From the NCBI RefSeq assembly GCF_037042905.1, contig NC_087258.1, positions 744,001 to 808,000 on the forward strand: a stretch of DNA of 64,000 bases, in the 5' to 3' direction. Positions 32,301 through 47,300 of this stretch are shown one piece after another. The stretch is from Lytechinus pictus. Lineage: Eukaryota; Echinodermata; Echinoidea; Temnopleuroida; Toxopneustidae. A program made the translations under genes and the position numbers. Under the pieces are notes generated by a model. The model was not told the DNA's origin and ran no database searches. It saw only the letters and a program-made list of their open reading frames with translations. Numbering within the stretch: the first letter of the stretch is position 1; every line of letters begins with the position of its first letter.

Positions 32301-35300
32301 GAAATTCAGTAGTTGTCTCGATCGGAAATAACGATGTTATATAGGTTGCTGTTCCCCTTGTATAAGTGCCCCCAAGTGATGTTACTTCGTAAGATATGGG
32401 ACTTTGTTCTGTTCTTGCAGTCGTTTCCGCCCTAAAAGATGTTGCAGCGATTGTAGATGTGTCACTGATCATTGCAGTTCCATCAGAACCAATCGAAAAT
32501 ATGTTTTGTGTCTTCTCGGTTACTTCCGGTATAGTGGTGTCGCTCATTGCGGTAGAATCTGTACCAATTGTTGTCTTAAACGGCAAAACTGTGGGTTTCT
32601 CGGTACCAGTAAAGGATATTGATGTAAACTCTGCTACAACGGTAGGATCAATTGTTGTAGAATCTGACGCCAAGTCAGAAATCGTTGCGTCAGATGCAGA
32701 AACGACTGTAGCTATTGTAGGTTCCTCGGTAGCCGTCGATGATATTGCAGTTATCACTTCAGTTACATCTACCAGGGTAGTTTCTTCTGTAGTAGAATCC
32801 ATAAGTGTTGTAGACATCGTCGCCTCATCTGTAGAAATATCAGTGGTTAATGCAGGTTTTTCGGTAACCGTCGGTGATAGTGAGGTGATCTCTTCCATTA
32901 TTTCCAAAATTGTTGTGTCTTCTGTGATATCTACCACCGTAGAAAACAATGTTGTCCCCTTTGAAGAGGTTTCACTGATTAGAGTAGATCCATCGGTATC
33001 AGTCACTGGTATTAAGGTTACCTCCTTGGTAACTTCTACTACGGTTGAAGCATCGGCTGTAGAATCAGACACCAAGGCAGATATCGTTGCTTCAGATGTA
33101 GAAACGCCAGTAACGATCGTAGGTTCTTCGGTGGCCGTCGATGATATTGCAGTTATCACTTCAGTTACATCTACCATTGTAGTTTCTTCTATAGTAGAAT
33201 ACATAAGTGTTGTAGATATCGTCGCCTCATCTGTAGAAATGTCAGTGGTTATTGTAGGTATTTCGGTAACCGTCGGTGAAAGTGAAGTGATCTCTTCCGT
33301 TAATTCCACAATTGTTGTGTCTTCTGTGATATCTACCACCGTCGAAAACAATGGTGTCCCTTTTGAAGAAGTTTCACTGATTAGTGTAGATCCATCGGTA
33401 TCAGTCACTGATATTAAGGTTACCTCCTCGGTAACTTCGACTACGGTTGAACCCTCTTCTGTAGAATCAGACACCAAGGCAGATATCGATGTTTCAGATG
33501 TAGAAACACCAGTAACGATCGTTGGTTCTTCGGTGGACGTCGATGATATTGCAGTTATCACTTCAGTTACATCTACCAGGGTAGTTTCTTCTGTAGTAGA
33601 ATCCATAAGTGTTGTAGATATCGTCAATTCATCTGTAGAATTGTCAGTGGTCAGTGTAGGTATTTCGGTAACCGTCGGTGAAAGTGAAGTGATCTCTTCC
33701 GTAAATTCCACAATTGTTGTGTCTTCTGAGATATCTACCACCGTCGAAAACAATGGTGTCCCTTTTGAAGAAGTTTCAATGATTAGTGTAGATCCATCGG
33801 TATCAGTCACTGATATTAAGGTTACCTCCTCGCTAACTTCGACTACGGTTGAAGCCTCTTCTGTAGAATCAGACACCAAGGAAGATATCGATGCTTCAGA
33901 TGTAGAAACGCCAGTAACTATCGTAGGTTCTTCGGTAGCCGTCGATGATATTGCAGTTATCACTTCAGTTACATCTACCAGAGTAGTTTCTTCTGAAGTA
34001 GAATCCATAATTGTTGTAGATATCGTCAATTCATCTGTAGAATTGTCAGTGGTCAGTGTAGGTATTTCGGTAACCGTCGGTGAAAGTGAAGTGATCTCTT
34101 CCGTAAATTCCACAATTGTTGTGTCTTCTGTGATATCTACCACCGTCGAAAACAATGGTGTCCCTTTTGAAGAAGTTTCACTGATTAGTGTAGATCCATC
34201 GGTATCAGTCACTGATATTAAGGTTACCTCCTCGGTAACTTCGACTACGGTTGAAGCCTCTTCTGTAGAATCAGACACCAAGGCAGATATCGATGTTTCA
34301 GATGTAGAAACGCCAATAACTATCGTAGGTTCTTCGGTAGCCGTCGATGATATTGCAGTTATCACTTCAGTTACATCTACCAGGGTAGTTTCTTCTGTAG
34401 TAGAATCTATCAGTGTTGTAGATATCGTCGCCTCATCTGTAGAAATGTCAGTGGTTATTGTAGGTATTTCGGTAACCGTCGATGAAAGTAAAGTGATCTC
34501 TTCTGTAAATTCCACAATTGTTGTGTCTTCTGTGATATCTACCACCGTCGAAAACAATGGTGTCCCTTTTGAAGAAATTTCACTGATTAGTGTAGATCCA
34601 TCGGTATCAGTCACTGATATTAAAGTTACCTCCTCGGTAACTTCGACTACGGTTGAACCCTCTTCTGTAGAATCAGACACCAAGGCAGATATCGTTGCTT
34701 CAGATGTAGAAACGCCAGTAACTATCGTAGGTTCTTCGGTATCCGTCGATGATATTGCAGTTATCACTTCAGTTACATCTACCAGGGTAGTTTCTTCTGT
34801 AGTAGAATCTATCAGTGTTGTAGATATCGTCGCCTCATCTGTAGAAATGTCAGTGGTTATAGTAGGTATTTCGGTAACCGTCGGTGAAAGTGAAGTGATC
34901 TCTTCCGTTAATTCCACAATTGTTGTGTCTTCTGTGATATCTACCACAGTCGAAAACAATGGTGTCCCTTTTGAAGAAGTTTCACTGAATAGTGTAGATC
35001 CATCGGTACCAGTCACTGATATTAAGGTTACCTCCTCGCTAAATTCGACTACGGTTGAAGCCTCTTCTGTAGAATCAGACACAAAGGAAGATATCGATGC
35101 TTGAGATGTAGAAACGCCAGTAACTATCGTAGGTTCTTCGGTAGCCGTCGATGATATTGCAGTTATCACTTCAGTTACATCTACCAGAGTAGTTTCTTCT
35201 GTAGTAGAATCCATAAGTGTTGTAGATATCGTCAATTCATCTGTAGAATTGTCAGTGGTCAGTGTAGGTATTTCGGTAACCGTCGGTGAAAGTGAAGTGA

Positions 35301-38300
35301 TCTCTTCCGTAAATTCCACAATTGTTGTGTCTTCTGTGATATCTACCACCGTCGAAAACAATGGTGTCCCTTTTGAAGAAGTTTCACTGATTAGTGTAGA
35401 TCCATCGGTATCAGTCATTGATATTAAGGTTACCTCCTCGGTAACTTCGACTACGGTTGAAGCCTCTTCTGTAGAATCAGACACCAAGGCAGATATCGAT
35501 GTTTCAGATGTAGAAACGCCAATAACTATCGTAGGTTCTTCGGTAGCCGTCGATGATATTGCAGTTATCACTTCAGTTACATCTACCAGGGTAGTTTCTT
35601 CTGTAGTAGAATCTATCAGTGTTGTAGATATCGTCGCCTCATCTGTAGAAATGTCAGTGGTTATTGTAGGTATTTCGGTAACCGTCGATGAAAGTAAAGT
35701 GATCTCTTCTGTAAATTCCACAATTGTTGTGTCTTCTGTGATATCTACCACAGTCGAAAACAATGGTGTCCCTTTTGAAGAAGTTTCACTGAATAGTGTA
35801 GATCCATCGGTACCAGTCACTGATATTAAGGTTACCTCCTCGCTAACTTCGACTACGGTTGAAGCCTCTTCTGTAGAATCAGACACAAAGGAAGATATCG
35901 ATGCTTGAGATGTAGAAACGCCAGTAACTATCGTAGGTTCTTCGGTAGCCGTCGATGATATTGCAGTTATCACTTCAGTTACATCTACCAGAGTAGTTTC
36001 TTCTGTAGTAGAATCCATAAGTGTTGTAGATATCGTCAATTCATCTGTAGAATTGTCAGTGGTCAGTGTAGGTATTTCGGTAACCGTCGGTGAAAGTGAA
36101 GTGATCTCTTCCGTAAATTCCACAATTGTTGTGTCTTCTGTGATATCTACCACCGTCGAAAACAATGGTGTCCCTTTTGAAGAAGTTTCACTGATTAGTG
36201 TAGATCCATCGGTATCAGTCATTGATATTAAGGTTACCTCCTCGGTAACTTCGACTACGGTTGAAGCCTCTTCTGTAGAATCAGACACCAAGGCAGATAT
36301 CGATGTTTCAGATGTAGAAACGCCAATAACTATCGTAGGTTCTTCGGTAGCCGTCGATGATATTGCAGTTATCACTTCAGTTACATCTACCAGGGTAGTT
36401 TCTTCTGTAGTAGAATCTATCAGTGTTGTAGATATCGTCGCCTCATCTGTAGAAATGTCAGTGGTTATTGTAGGTATTTCGGTAACCGTCGATGAAAGTA
36501 AAGTGATCTCTTCTGTAAATTCCACAATTGTTGTGTCTTCTGTGATATCTACCACCGTCGAAAACAATGGTGTCCCTTTTGAAGAAATTTCACTGATTAG
36601 TGTAGATCCATCGGTATCAGTCACTGATATTAAAGTTACCTCCTCGGTAACTTCGACTACGGTTGAACCCTCTTCTGTAGAATCAGACACCAAGGCAGAT
36701 ATCGTTGCTTCAGATGTAGAAACGCCAGTAACTATCGTAGGTTCTTCGGTATCCGTCGATGATATTGCAGTTATCACTTCAGTTACATCTACCAGGGTAG
36801 TTTCTTCTGTAGTAGAATCTATCAGTGTTGTAGATATCGTCGCCTCATCTGTAGAAATGTCAGTGGTTATAGTAGGTATTTCGGTAACCGTCGGTGAAAG
36901 TGAAGTGATCTCTTCCGTTAATTCCACAATTGTTGTGTCTTCTGTGATATCTACCACAGTCGAAAACAATGGTGTCCCTTTTGAAAAAGTTTCACTGAAT
37001 AGTGTAGATCCATCGGTACCAGTCACTGATATTAAATTTACCTCCTCGCTAACTTCGACTACGGTTGAAGCCTCTTCTGTAGAATCAGACACAAAGGAAG
37101 ATATCGATGCTTGAGATGTAGAAACGCCAGTAACTATCGTAGGTTCTTCGGTAGCCGTCGATGATATTGCAGTTATCACTTCAGTTACATCTACCAGAGT
37201 AGTTTCTTCTGTAGTAGAATCCATAAGTGTTGTAGATATCGTCAATTCATCTGTAGAATTGTCAGTGGTCAGTGTAGGTATTTCGGTAACCGTCGGTGAA
37301 AGTGAAGTGATCTCTTCCGTAAATTCCACAATTGTTGTGTCTTCTGTGATATCTACCACCGTCGAAAACAATGGTGTCCCTTTTGAAGAAGTTTCACTGA
37401 TTAGTGTAGATCCATCGGTATCAGTCACTGATATTAAGGTTACCTCCTCGGTAACTTCGACTACGGTTGAAGCCTCTTCTGTAGAATCAGACACCAAGGC
37501 AGATATCGATGTTTCAGATGTAGAAACGCCAATAACTATCGTAGGTTCTTCGGTAGCCGTCGATGATATTGCAGTTATCACTTCAGTTACATCTACCAGG
37601 GTAGTTTCTTCTGTAGTAGAATCTATCAGTGTTGTAGATATCGTCGCCTCATCTGTAGAAATGTCAGTGGTTATTGTAGGTATTTCGGTAACCGTCGGTG
37701 AAAGTGAAGTGATCTCTTCCGTTAATTCCACAATTGTTGTGTCTTCTGTGATATCTACCACCGTCGAAAACAATGGTGTCCCTTTTGAAGAAGTTTCACT
37801 GATTAGTGTAGATCCATCGGTATCAGTCACTGATATTAAGGTTACCTCCTCGGTAACTTCGACTACGGTTGAAGCCTCTTCTGTAGAATCAGACACCAAG
37901 GAAGATATCGATGCTTCAGATGTAGAAACGCCAGTAACTATCGTAGGTTCTTCGGTAGCCGTCGATGATATTGCAGTTATCACTTCAGTTACATCTACCA
38001 GAGTAGTTTCTTCTGTAGTAGAATCCATAAGTGTTGTAGATATCGTCAATTCATCTGTAGAATTGTCAGTGGTCAGTGTAGGTATTTCGGTAACCGTCGG
38101 TGAAAGTGAAGTGATCTCTTCCGTAAATTCCACAATTGTTGTGTCTTCTGTGATATCTACCACCGTCGAAAACAATGGTGTCCCTTTTGAAGAAGTTTCA
38201 CTGATTAGTGTAGATCCATCGGTATCAGTCACTGATATTAAGGTTACCTCCTCGGTAACTTCGACTACGGTTGAAGCCTCTTCTGTAGAATCAGACACAA

Positions 38301-41300
38301 AGGAAGATATCGATGCTTGAGATGTAGAAACGCCAGTAACTATCGTAGGTTCTTCGGTAGCCGTCGATGATATTGCAGTTATCACTTCAGTTACATCTAC
38401 CAGAGTAGTTTCTTCTGTAGTAGAATCCATAAGTGTTGTAGATATCGTCAATTCATCTGTAGAATTGTCAGTGGTCAGTGTAGGTATTTCGGTAACCGTC
38501 GGTGAAAGTGAAGTGATCTCTTCCGTAAATTCCACAATTGTTGTGTCTTCTGTGATATCTACCACCGTCGAAAACAATGGTGTCCCTTTTGAAGAAGTTT
38601 CACTGATTAGTGTAGATCCATCGGTATCAGTCATTGATATTAAGGTTACCTCCTCGGTAACTTCGACTACGGTTGAAGCCTCTTCTGTAGAATCAGACAC
38701 CAAGGCAGATATCGATGTTTCAGATGTAGAAACGCCAATAACTATCGTAGGTTCTTCGGTAGCCGTCGATGATATTGCAGTTATCACTTCAGTTACATCT
38801 ACCAGGGTAGTTTCTTCTGTAGTAGAATCTATCAGTGTTGTAGATATCGTCGCCTCATCTGTAGAAATTTCAGTGGTTATTGTAGGTATTTCGGTAACCG
38901 TCGATGAAAGTAAAGTGATCTCTTCTGTAAATTCCACAATTGTTGTGTCTTCTGTGATATCTACCACCGTCGAAAACAATGGTGTCCCTTTTGAAGAAAT
39001 TTCACTGATTAGTGTAGATCCATCGGTATCAGTCACTGATATTAAAGTTACCTCCTCGGTAACTTCGACTACGGTTGAACCCTCTTCTGTAGAATCAGAC
39101 ACCAAGGCAGATATCGTTGCTTCAGATGTAGAAACGCCAGTAACTATCGTAGGTTCTTCGGTATCCGTCGATGATATTGCAGTTATCACTTCAGTTACAT
39201 CTACCAGGGTAGTTTCTTCTGTAGTAGAATCTATCAGTGTTGTAGATATCGTCGCCTCATCTGTAGAAATGTCAGTGGTTATAGTAGGTATTTCGGTAAC
39301 CGTCGGTGAAAGTGAAGTGATCTCTTCCGTTAATTCCACAATTGTTGTGTCTTCTGTGATATCTACCACAGTCGAAAACAATGGTGTCCCTTTTGAAAAA
39401 GTTTCACTGAATAGTGTAGATCCATCGGTACCAGTCACTGATATTAAATTTACCTCCTCGCTAACTTCGACTACGGTTGAAGCCTCTTCTGTAGAATCAG
39501 ACACAAAGGAAGATATCGATGCTTGAGATGTAGAAACGCCAGTAACTATCGTAGGTTCTTCGGTAGCCGTCGATGATATTGCAGTTATCACTTCAGTTAC
39601 ATCTACCAGAGTAGTTTCTTCTGTAGTAGAATCCATAAGTGTTGTAGATATCGTCAATTCATCTGTAGAATTGTCAGTGGTCAGTGTAGGTATTTCGGTA
39701 ACCGTCGGTGAAAGTGAAGTGATCTCTTCCGTAAATTCCACAATTGTTGTGTCTTCTGTGATATCTACCACCGTCGAAAACAATGGTGTCCCTTTTGAAG
39801 AAGTTTCACTGATTAGTGTAGATCCATCGGTATCAGTCACTGATATTAAGGTTACCTCCTCGGTAACTTCGACTACGGTTGAAGCCTCTTCTGTAGAATC
39901 AGACACCAAGGCAGATATCGATGTTTCAGATGTAGAAACGCCAATAACTATCGTAGGTTCTTCGGTAGCCGTCGATGATATTGCAGTTATCACTTCAGTT
40001 ACATCTACCAGGGTAGTTTCTTCTGTAGTAGAATCTATCAGTGTTGTAGATATCGTCGCCTCATCTGTAGAAATGTCAGTGGTTATTGTAGGTATTTCGG
40101 TAACCGTCGGTGAAAGTGAAGTGATCTCTTCCGTTAATTCCACAATTGTTGTGTCTTCTGTGATATCTACCACCGTCGAAAACAATGGTGTCCCTTTTGA
40201 AGAAGTTTCACTGATTAGTGTAGATCCATCGGTATCAGTCACTGATATTAAGGTTACCTCCTCGGTAACTTCGACTACGGTTGAAGCCTCTTCTGTAGAA
40301 TCAGACACCAAGGAAGATATCGATGCTTCAGATGTAGAAACGCCAGTAACTATCGTAGGTTCTTCGGTAGCCGTCGATGATATTGCAGTTATCACTTCAG
40401 TTACATCTACCAGAGTAGTTTCTTCTGTAGTAGAATCCATAAGTGTTGTAGATATCGTCAATTCATCTGTAGAATTGTCAGTGGTCAGTGTAGGTATTTC
40501 GGTAACCGTCGGTGAAAGTGAAGTGATCTCTTCCGTAAATTCCACATTTGTTGTGTCTTCTGTGATATCTACCACCGTCGAAAACAATGGTGTCCCTTTT
40601 GAAGAAGTTTCACTGATTAGTGTAGATCCATCGGTATCAGTCACTGATATTAAGGTTACCTCCTCGGTAACTTCGACTACGGTTGAAGCCTCTTCTGTAG
40701 AATCAGACACCAAGGCAGATATCGATGTTTCAGATGTAGAAACGCCAATAACTATCGTAGGTTCTTCGGTAGCCGTCGATGATATTGCAGTTATCAATTC
40801 AGTTACATCTACCAGGGTAGTTTCTTCTGTAGTAGAATCTATCAGTGTTGTAGATATCGTCGCCTCATCTGTAGAAATGTCAGTGGTTATTGTAGGTATT
40901 TCGGTAACCGTCGGTGAAAGTGAAGTGATCTCTTCCGTTAATTCCACAATTGTTGTGTCTTCTGTGATATCTACCACAGTCGAAAACAATGGTGTCCCTT
41001 TTGAAGAAGTTTCACTGAATAGTGTAGATCCATCGGTACCAGTCACTGATATTAAGGTTACCTCCTCGCTAACTTCGACTACGGTTGAAGCCTCTTCTGT
41101 AGAATCAGACACCAAGGAAGATATCGATGCTTCAGATGTAGAAACGCCAGTAACTATCGTAGGTTCTTCGGTAGCCGTCGATGATATTGCAGTTATCACT
41201 TCAGTTACATCTACCAGAGTAGTTTCTTCTGTAGTAGAATCCATAAGTGTTGTAGATATCGTCAATTCATCTGTAGAATTGTCAGTGGTCAGTGTAGGTA

Positions 41301-44300
41301 TTTCGGTAACCGTCGGTGAAAGTGAAGTGATCTCTTCCGTAAATTCCACAATTGTTGTGTCTTCTGTGATATCTACCACCGTCGAAAACAATGGTGTCCC
41401 TTTTGAAGAAGTTTCACTGATTAGTGTAGATCCATCGGTATCAGTCACTGATATTAAGGTTACCTCCTCGGTAACTTCGACTACGGTTGAAGCCTCTTCT
41501 GTAGAATCAGACACCAAGGCAGATATCGATGTTTCAGATGTAGAAACGCCAATAACTATCGTAGGTTCTTCGGTAGCCGTCGATGATATTGCAGTTATCA
41601 CTTCAGTTACATCTACCAGGGTAGTTTCTTCTGTAGTAGAATCTATCAGTGTTGTAGATATCGTCGCCTCATCTGTAGAAATGTCAGTGGTTATTGTAGG
41701 TATTTCGGTAACGGTCGGTGAAAGTGAAGTGATCTCTTCCGTAAATTCCACAATTGTTGTGTCTTCTGTGATATCTACCACCGTCGAAAACAATGGTGTC
41801 CCTTTTGAAGAAGTTTCACTGATTAGTGTAGATCCATCGGTATCAGTCACTGATATTAAGGTTACCTCCTCGGTAACTTCGACTACGGTTGAAGCCTCTT
41901 CTGTAGAATCAGACACCAAGGAAGATATCGATGCTTCAGATGTAGAAACGCCAGTAACTATCGTAGGTTCTTCGGTAGCCGTCGATGATATTGCAGTTAT
42001 CACTTCAGTTACATCTACCAGAGTAGTTTCTTCTGTAGTAGAATCCATAAGTGTTGTAGATATCGTCAATTCATCTGTAGAATTGTCAGTGGTCAGTGTA
42101 GGTATTTCGGTAACCGTCGGTGAAAGTGAAGTGATCTCTTCCGTAAATTCCACAATTGTTGTGTCTTCTGTGATATCTACCACCGTCGAAAACAATGGTG
42201 TCCCTTTTGAAGAAGTTTCACTGATTAGTGTAGATCCATCGGTATCAGTCACTGATATTAAGGTTACCTCCTCGGTAACTTCGACTACGGTTGAAGCCTC
42301 TTCTGTAGAATCAGACACCAAGGCAGATATCGATGTTTCAGATGTAGAAACGCCAATAACTATCGTAGGTTCTTCGGTAGCTGTCGATGATATTGCAGTT
42401 ATCACTTCAGTTACATCTACCAGGGTAGTTTCTTCTGTAGTAGAATCTATCAGTGTTGTAGATATCGTCGCCTCATCTGTAGAAATGTCAGTGGTTATTG
42501 TAGGTATTTCGGTAACCGTCGGTGAAAGTGAAGTGATCTCTTCCGTTAATTCCACAATTGTTGTGTCTTCTGTGATATCTACCACCGTCGAAAACAATGG
42601 TGTCCCTTTTGAAGAAGTTTCACTGATTAGTGTAGATCCATCGGTATCAGTCACTGATATTAAGGTTACCTCCTCGGTAACTTCGACTACGGTTGAAGCC
42701 TCTGCTGTAGAATCAGACACCAAGGCAGATATCGTTGCTTCAGATGTAGAAACGCCAGTAACGATCGTTGGTTCTTCGGTGGCCGTCGATGATATTGCAG
42801 TTATCACTTCAGTTACATCTACCAGGGTAGTTTCTTCTGTAGTAGAATACATAAGTGTTGTAGATATCGTCGCCTCATCTGTAGAAATGTCAGTGGTTAT
42901 TGTAGGTATTTCGGTAACCGTCGGTGAAAGTGAAGTGATCTCTTCCGTTGATTCCACAATTGTTGTGTCTTCTGTGATATCTACCACCGTCGAAAACAAT
43001 GGTGTCCCTTTTGAAGAAGTTTCACTGATTAGTGTAGATCCATCGGTATCAGTCACTGATATTAAGGTTACCTCCTCGGTAACTTCGACTACGGTTGAAG
43101 CCTCTGCTGTAGAATCAGACACCAAGGCAGATATCGTTGCTTCAGATGTAGAAACGCCAGTAACGATCGTTGGTTCTTCGGTGGCCGTCGATGATATTGC
43201 AGTTATCACTTCAGTTACATCTACCAGGGTAGTTTCTTCTGTAGTAGAATACATAAGTGTTGTAGATATCGTCGCCTCATCTGTAGAAATGGCAGTGGTT
43301 ATTGTAGGTATTTCGGTAACCGTCGGTGAAAGTGAAGTGATCTCTTCCGTTAATTCCACAATTGTTGCGTCTTCTGTGATATCTACCACCGTCGAAAACA
43401 ATGGTGTCCCTTTTGAAGAAGTTTCACAGATCAGTGTAGATCCATCGGTATCAGTCACTGATATTAAGGTTACCTCCTCGGTAACTTCGACTACGGTTGA
43501 ACCCTCTTCTGTAGAATCAGACACCAAGGCAGATATCGATGTTTCAGATGTAGAAACGCCAGTAACGATCGTTGGTTCTTCGGTGGCCGTCGATGATATT
43601 GCAGTTATCACTTCAGTTACATCTACCAGGGTAGTTTCTTCTGTAGTAGAATCCATAAGTGTTGTAGATATCGTCAATTCATCTGTAGAATTGTCAGTGG
43701 TCAGTGTAGGTATTTCGGTAACCGTCGGTGAAAGTGAAGTGATCTCTTCCGTAAATTCCACAATTGTTGTGTCTTCTGAGATATCTACCACCGTCGAAAA
43801 CAATGGTGTCCCTTTTGAAGAATTTTCACTGATTAGTGTAGATCCATCGGTATCAGTCACTGATATTAAGGTTACCTCCTCGGTAACTTCGACTACGGTT
43901 GAAGCCTCTGCTGTAGAATCAGACACCAAGGCAGATATCGATGTTTCAGATGTAGAAACGCCAGTAACGATCGTTGGTTCTTCGGTGGCCGTCGATGATA
44001 TTGCAGTTATCACTTCAGTTACATCTACCAGGGTAGTTTCTTCTGTAGTAGAATCCATAAGTGTTGTAGATATCGTCAATTCATCTGTAGAATTGTCAGT
44101 GGTCAGTGTAGGTATTTCGGTAACCGTCGGTGAAAGTGAAGTGATCTCTTCCGTAAATTCCACAATTGTTGTGTTTTCTGTGATATCTACCACCGTCGAA
44201 AACAATGGTGTCCCTTTTGAAGAAGTTTCACTGATTAGTGTAGATCCATCGGTATCAGTGACTGATATTAAGGTTACCTCCTCGGTAACTTCGACTACGG

Positions 44301-47300
44301 TTGAAGCCTCTGCTGTAGAATCAGACACCAAGGCAGATATCGTTGCTTCAGATGTAGAAACGCCAGTAACGATCGTAGGTTCCTCGGTGGCCGTCGATGA
44401 TATTGCAGTTATCACTTCAGTTACATCTACCAGAGTAGTTTCTTCTGTAGTAGAATCCATAAGTGTTGTAGATATCGTCAATTCATCTGTAGAATTGTCA
44501 GTGGTCAGTGTAGGTATTTCGGTAACCGTCGGTGAAAGTGAAGTGATCTCTTCCGTAAATTCCACAATTGTTGTGTCTTCTGTGATATCCACTACCGTCG
44601 AAAACAATGGTGTCCCTTTTGAAGAAGTTTCACCGATTAGTGTAGATCCGTCGGTATCAGTCACTGATATTAAGGTTACCTCCTCAGTAACTTTGACTAC
44701 GGTTGAAGCCTCTTCTGTAGAATCAGACACCAAGGCAGATATCGATGCTTCAGATGTAGAAACACCAATAACTATCGTAGGTTCTTTGGTAGCCGTCGAT
44801 GATATTGCAGTTATCACTTCAGTTACATCTACCAGGGTAGTTTCTTCTGTAGTAGAATCTATCAGTGTTGTAGATATCGTCGCCTCATCTGTAGAAATGT
44901 CAGTGGTTATTGTAGGTATTTCGGTAACCGTCGGTGAAAGTGAAGTGATCTCTTCCGTAAATTCCACAATTGTTGTGTCTTCTGTGATATCCACTACCGT
45001 CGAAAACAATGGTGTCCCTTTTGAAGAAGTTTCACCGATTAGTGTAGATCCATCGGTATCAGTCACTGATATTAAAGTTACCTCTTCGGTAACTTCGACT
45101 ACGGTTGAAGCCTCTGCTGTAGAATCAGACACCAAGGCAGATATCGTTGCTTCAGATGTAGAAACACCAGTAACTATCGTAGGTTCTTCGGTGGCCGTTG
45201 ATGATATTGCAGTTATCACTTTAGTTACATCTACCAGTGTAGTTTCTTCTATAGTAGAATCCATGAGTGTTGTAGATATCGTCACTTCATCTGTAAAAAT
45301 GTCAGTGGTCAGTGTAGGTATTTCGGTAACCGTCGGTGAAAGTGTAGTGATCTCTTCCGTTAATTCCACAATTGTTGTGTCTTCTGTGATATCTACCACC
45401 GTCGAAAACAATGGTGTCCCATTTGAAGAACTTTCACTGATTAGTGTAGATCCATCGGTATCAGTCACTGATATTAAGGTTACCTCCTCGGTAACTTCTA
45501 CTACGGTTGAAGCCTCTGCTGTAGAATCAGACACCAAGGCCGATATCGTTGATTCAGATGTAGAAACGCCAGTAACGATCGTAGGTTCTTCGGTGGCCGT
45601 CGATGATATTGCAGTTATCACTTCAGTTACATCTACCAGGGTAGTTTCTTCTGTAGTAGAATCTATCAGTGTTGTAGATATCGTCGCCTCATCTGTAGGA
45701 ATGTCAGTGGTTATTGTAGGTATTTCGGTAACCGTCGGTGAAAGTGAAGTGATCTCTTCCGTTAATTCCACAATTGTTGTGTCTTCTGTGATATCTACCC
45801 CAGTCGAAAACAATGGTGTCCCTTTTGAAGAAGTTTCACTGAATAGTGTAGATCCATCGGTACCAGTCACTGATATTAAGGTTACCTCCTCGCTAACTTC
45901 GACTACGGTTGAAGCCTCTTCTGTAGAATCAGACACCAAGGCAGATATCGATGCTTCAGATGTAGAAACGCCAGTAACTATCGTAGGTTCTTCGGTAGCC
46001 GTCGATGATATTGCAGTTATCACTTCAGTTACATCTACCAGTGTAGTTTCTTCTATAGTAGAATCCATAAGTGTTGTAGATATCGTCACTTCATCTGTAA
46101 AAATGTCAGTGGTCAGTGTATGTATTTCGGTAACCGTCGGTGAAAGTGTAGTGATCTCTTCCGTTAATTCCACAATTGTTGTGTCTTCTGTGATATCTAC
46201 CACCGTCGAAAACAATGGTGTCCCTTTTGAAGAAGTTTCACTGATTAGTGTAGATCCATCGGTATCAGTCACTGATATTAAGGTTACCTCCTCGGTAACT
46301 TCTACTACGGTTGAAGCCTCTGCTGTAGAATCAGACACCAATGCCGATATCGTTGATTCAGATGTAGAAACGCCAGTAACGATCGTAGGTTCTTCGGTGG
46401 CCGTCGATGATATTGCATTTATCACTTCAGTTACATCTACCAGGGTAGTTTCTTCTGTAGTAGAATCTATCAGTGTTGTAGATATCGTCGCCTCATCTGT
46501 AGAAATGTCAGTGGTTATTGTAGGTATTTCGGTAACCGTCGGTGAAAGTGAAGTGATCTCTTCCGTTAATTCCACAATTGTTGTGTCTTCTGTGATATCT
46601 ACCACCGTCGAAAACAATGGTGTCCCTTTTGAAGAAGTTTCACTGATTAGTGTAGATCCATCGGTATCAGTCACTGATATTAAGGTTACCTCCTCGGTAA
46701 CTTCGACTACGGTTGAAGCCTCTTCTATAGAATCAGACACCAAGGCAGATATCGATGCTTCAGATGTAGAAACGCCAGTAACTATCGTAGGTTCTTCGAT
46801 AGCCGTCGATGATATTGCAGTTATCACTTCAGTTACATCTACCAGGGTAGTTTCTTCTATAGTAGAATCCATAAGTGTTGTAGATATCGTCAATTCATCT
46901 GAAGAAATGTCAGTGGTCAGTGTAGGTATTTCGTTAACCGTCGGTGAAAGTGAAGTTATCTCTTCCGTTAATTCCACAATTGTTGTGTCTTCTGTGATAT
47001 CTACCACCGTCGAAAACAATGGTGTCCCTTTTGAAGAAGTTCCACTGATTAGTGTAGATCCATCGGTATCAGTCACTGATATTAAGGTTACCTCCTCGGT
47101 TACTTCTGTTACGGTTGAAGCCTCTGCTGTAGAATCAGACACCAAGGCAGATATCGTTGCTCTAGATGTAGAAACGCCAGTAAGTACTGTAGGTTCTTCG
47201 GTAGCCGTCGATGATATTGCAGTTATCACTTCAGTTACATCTACCAGGGTAGTTTCTTCTGTAGTAGAATCTATTAGTTTTGTAGATATCGTCGCCTCAT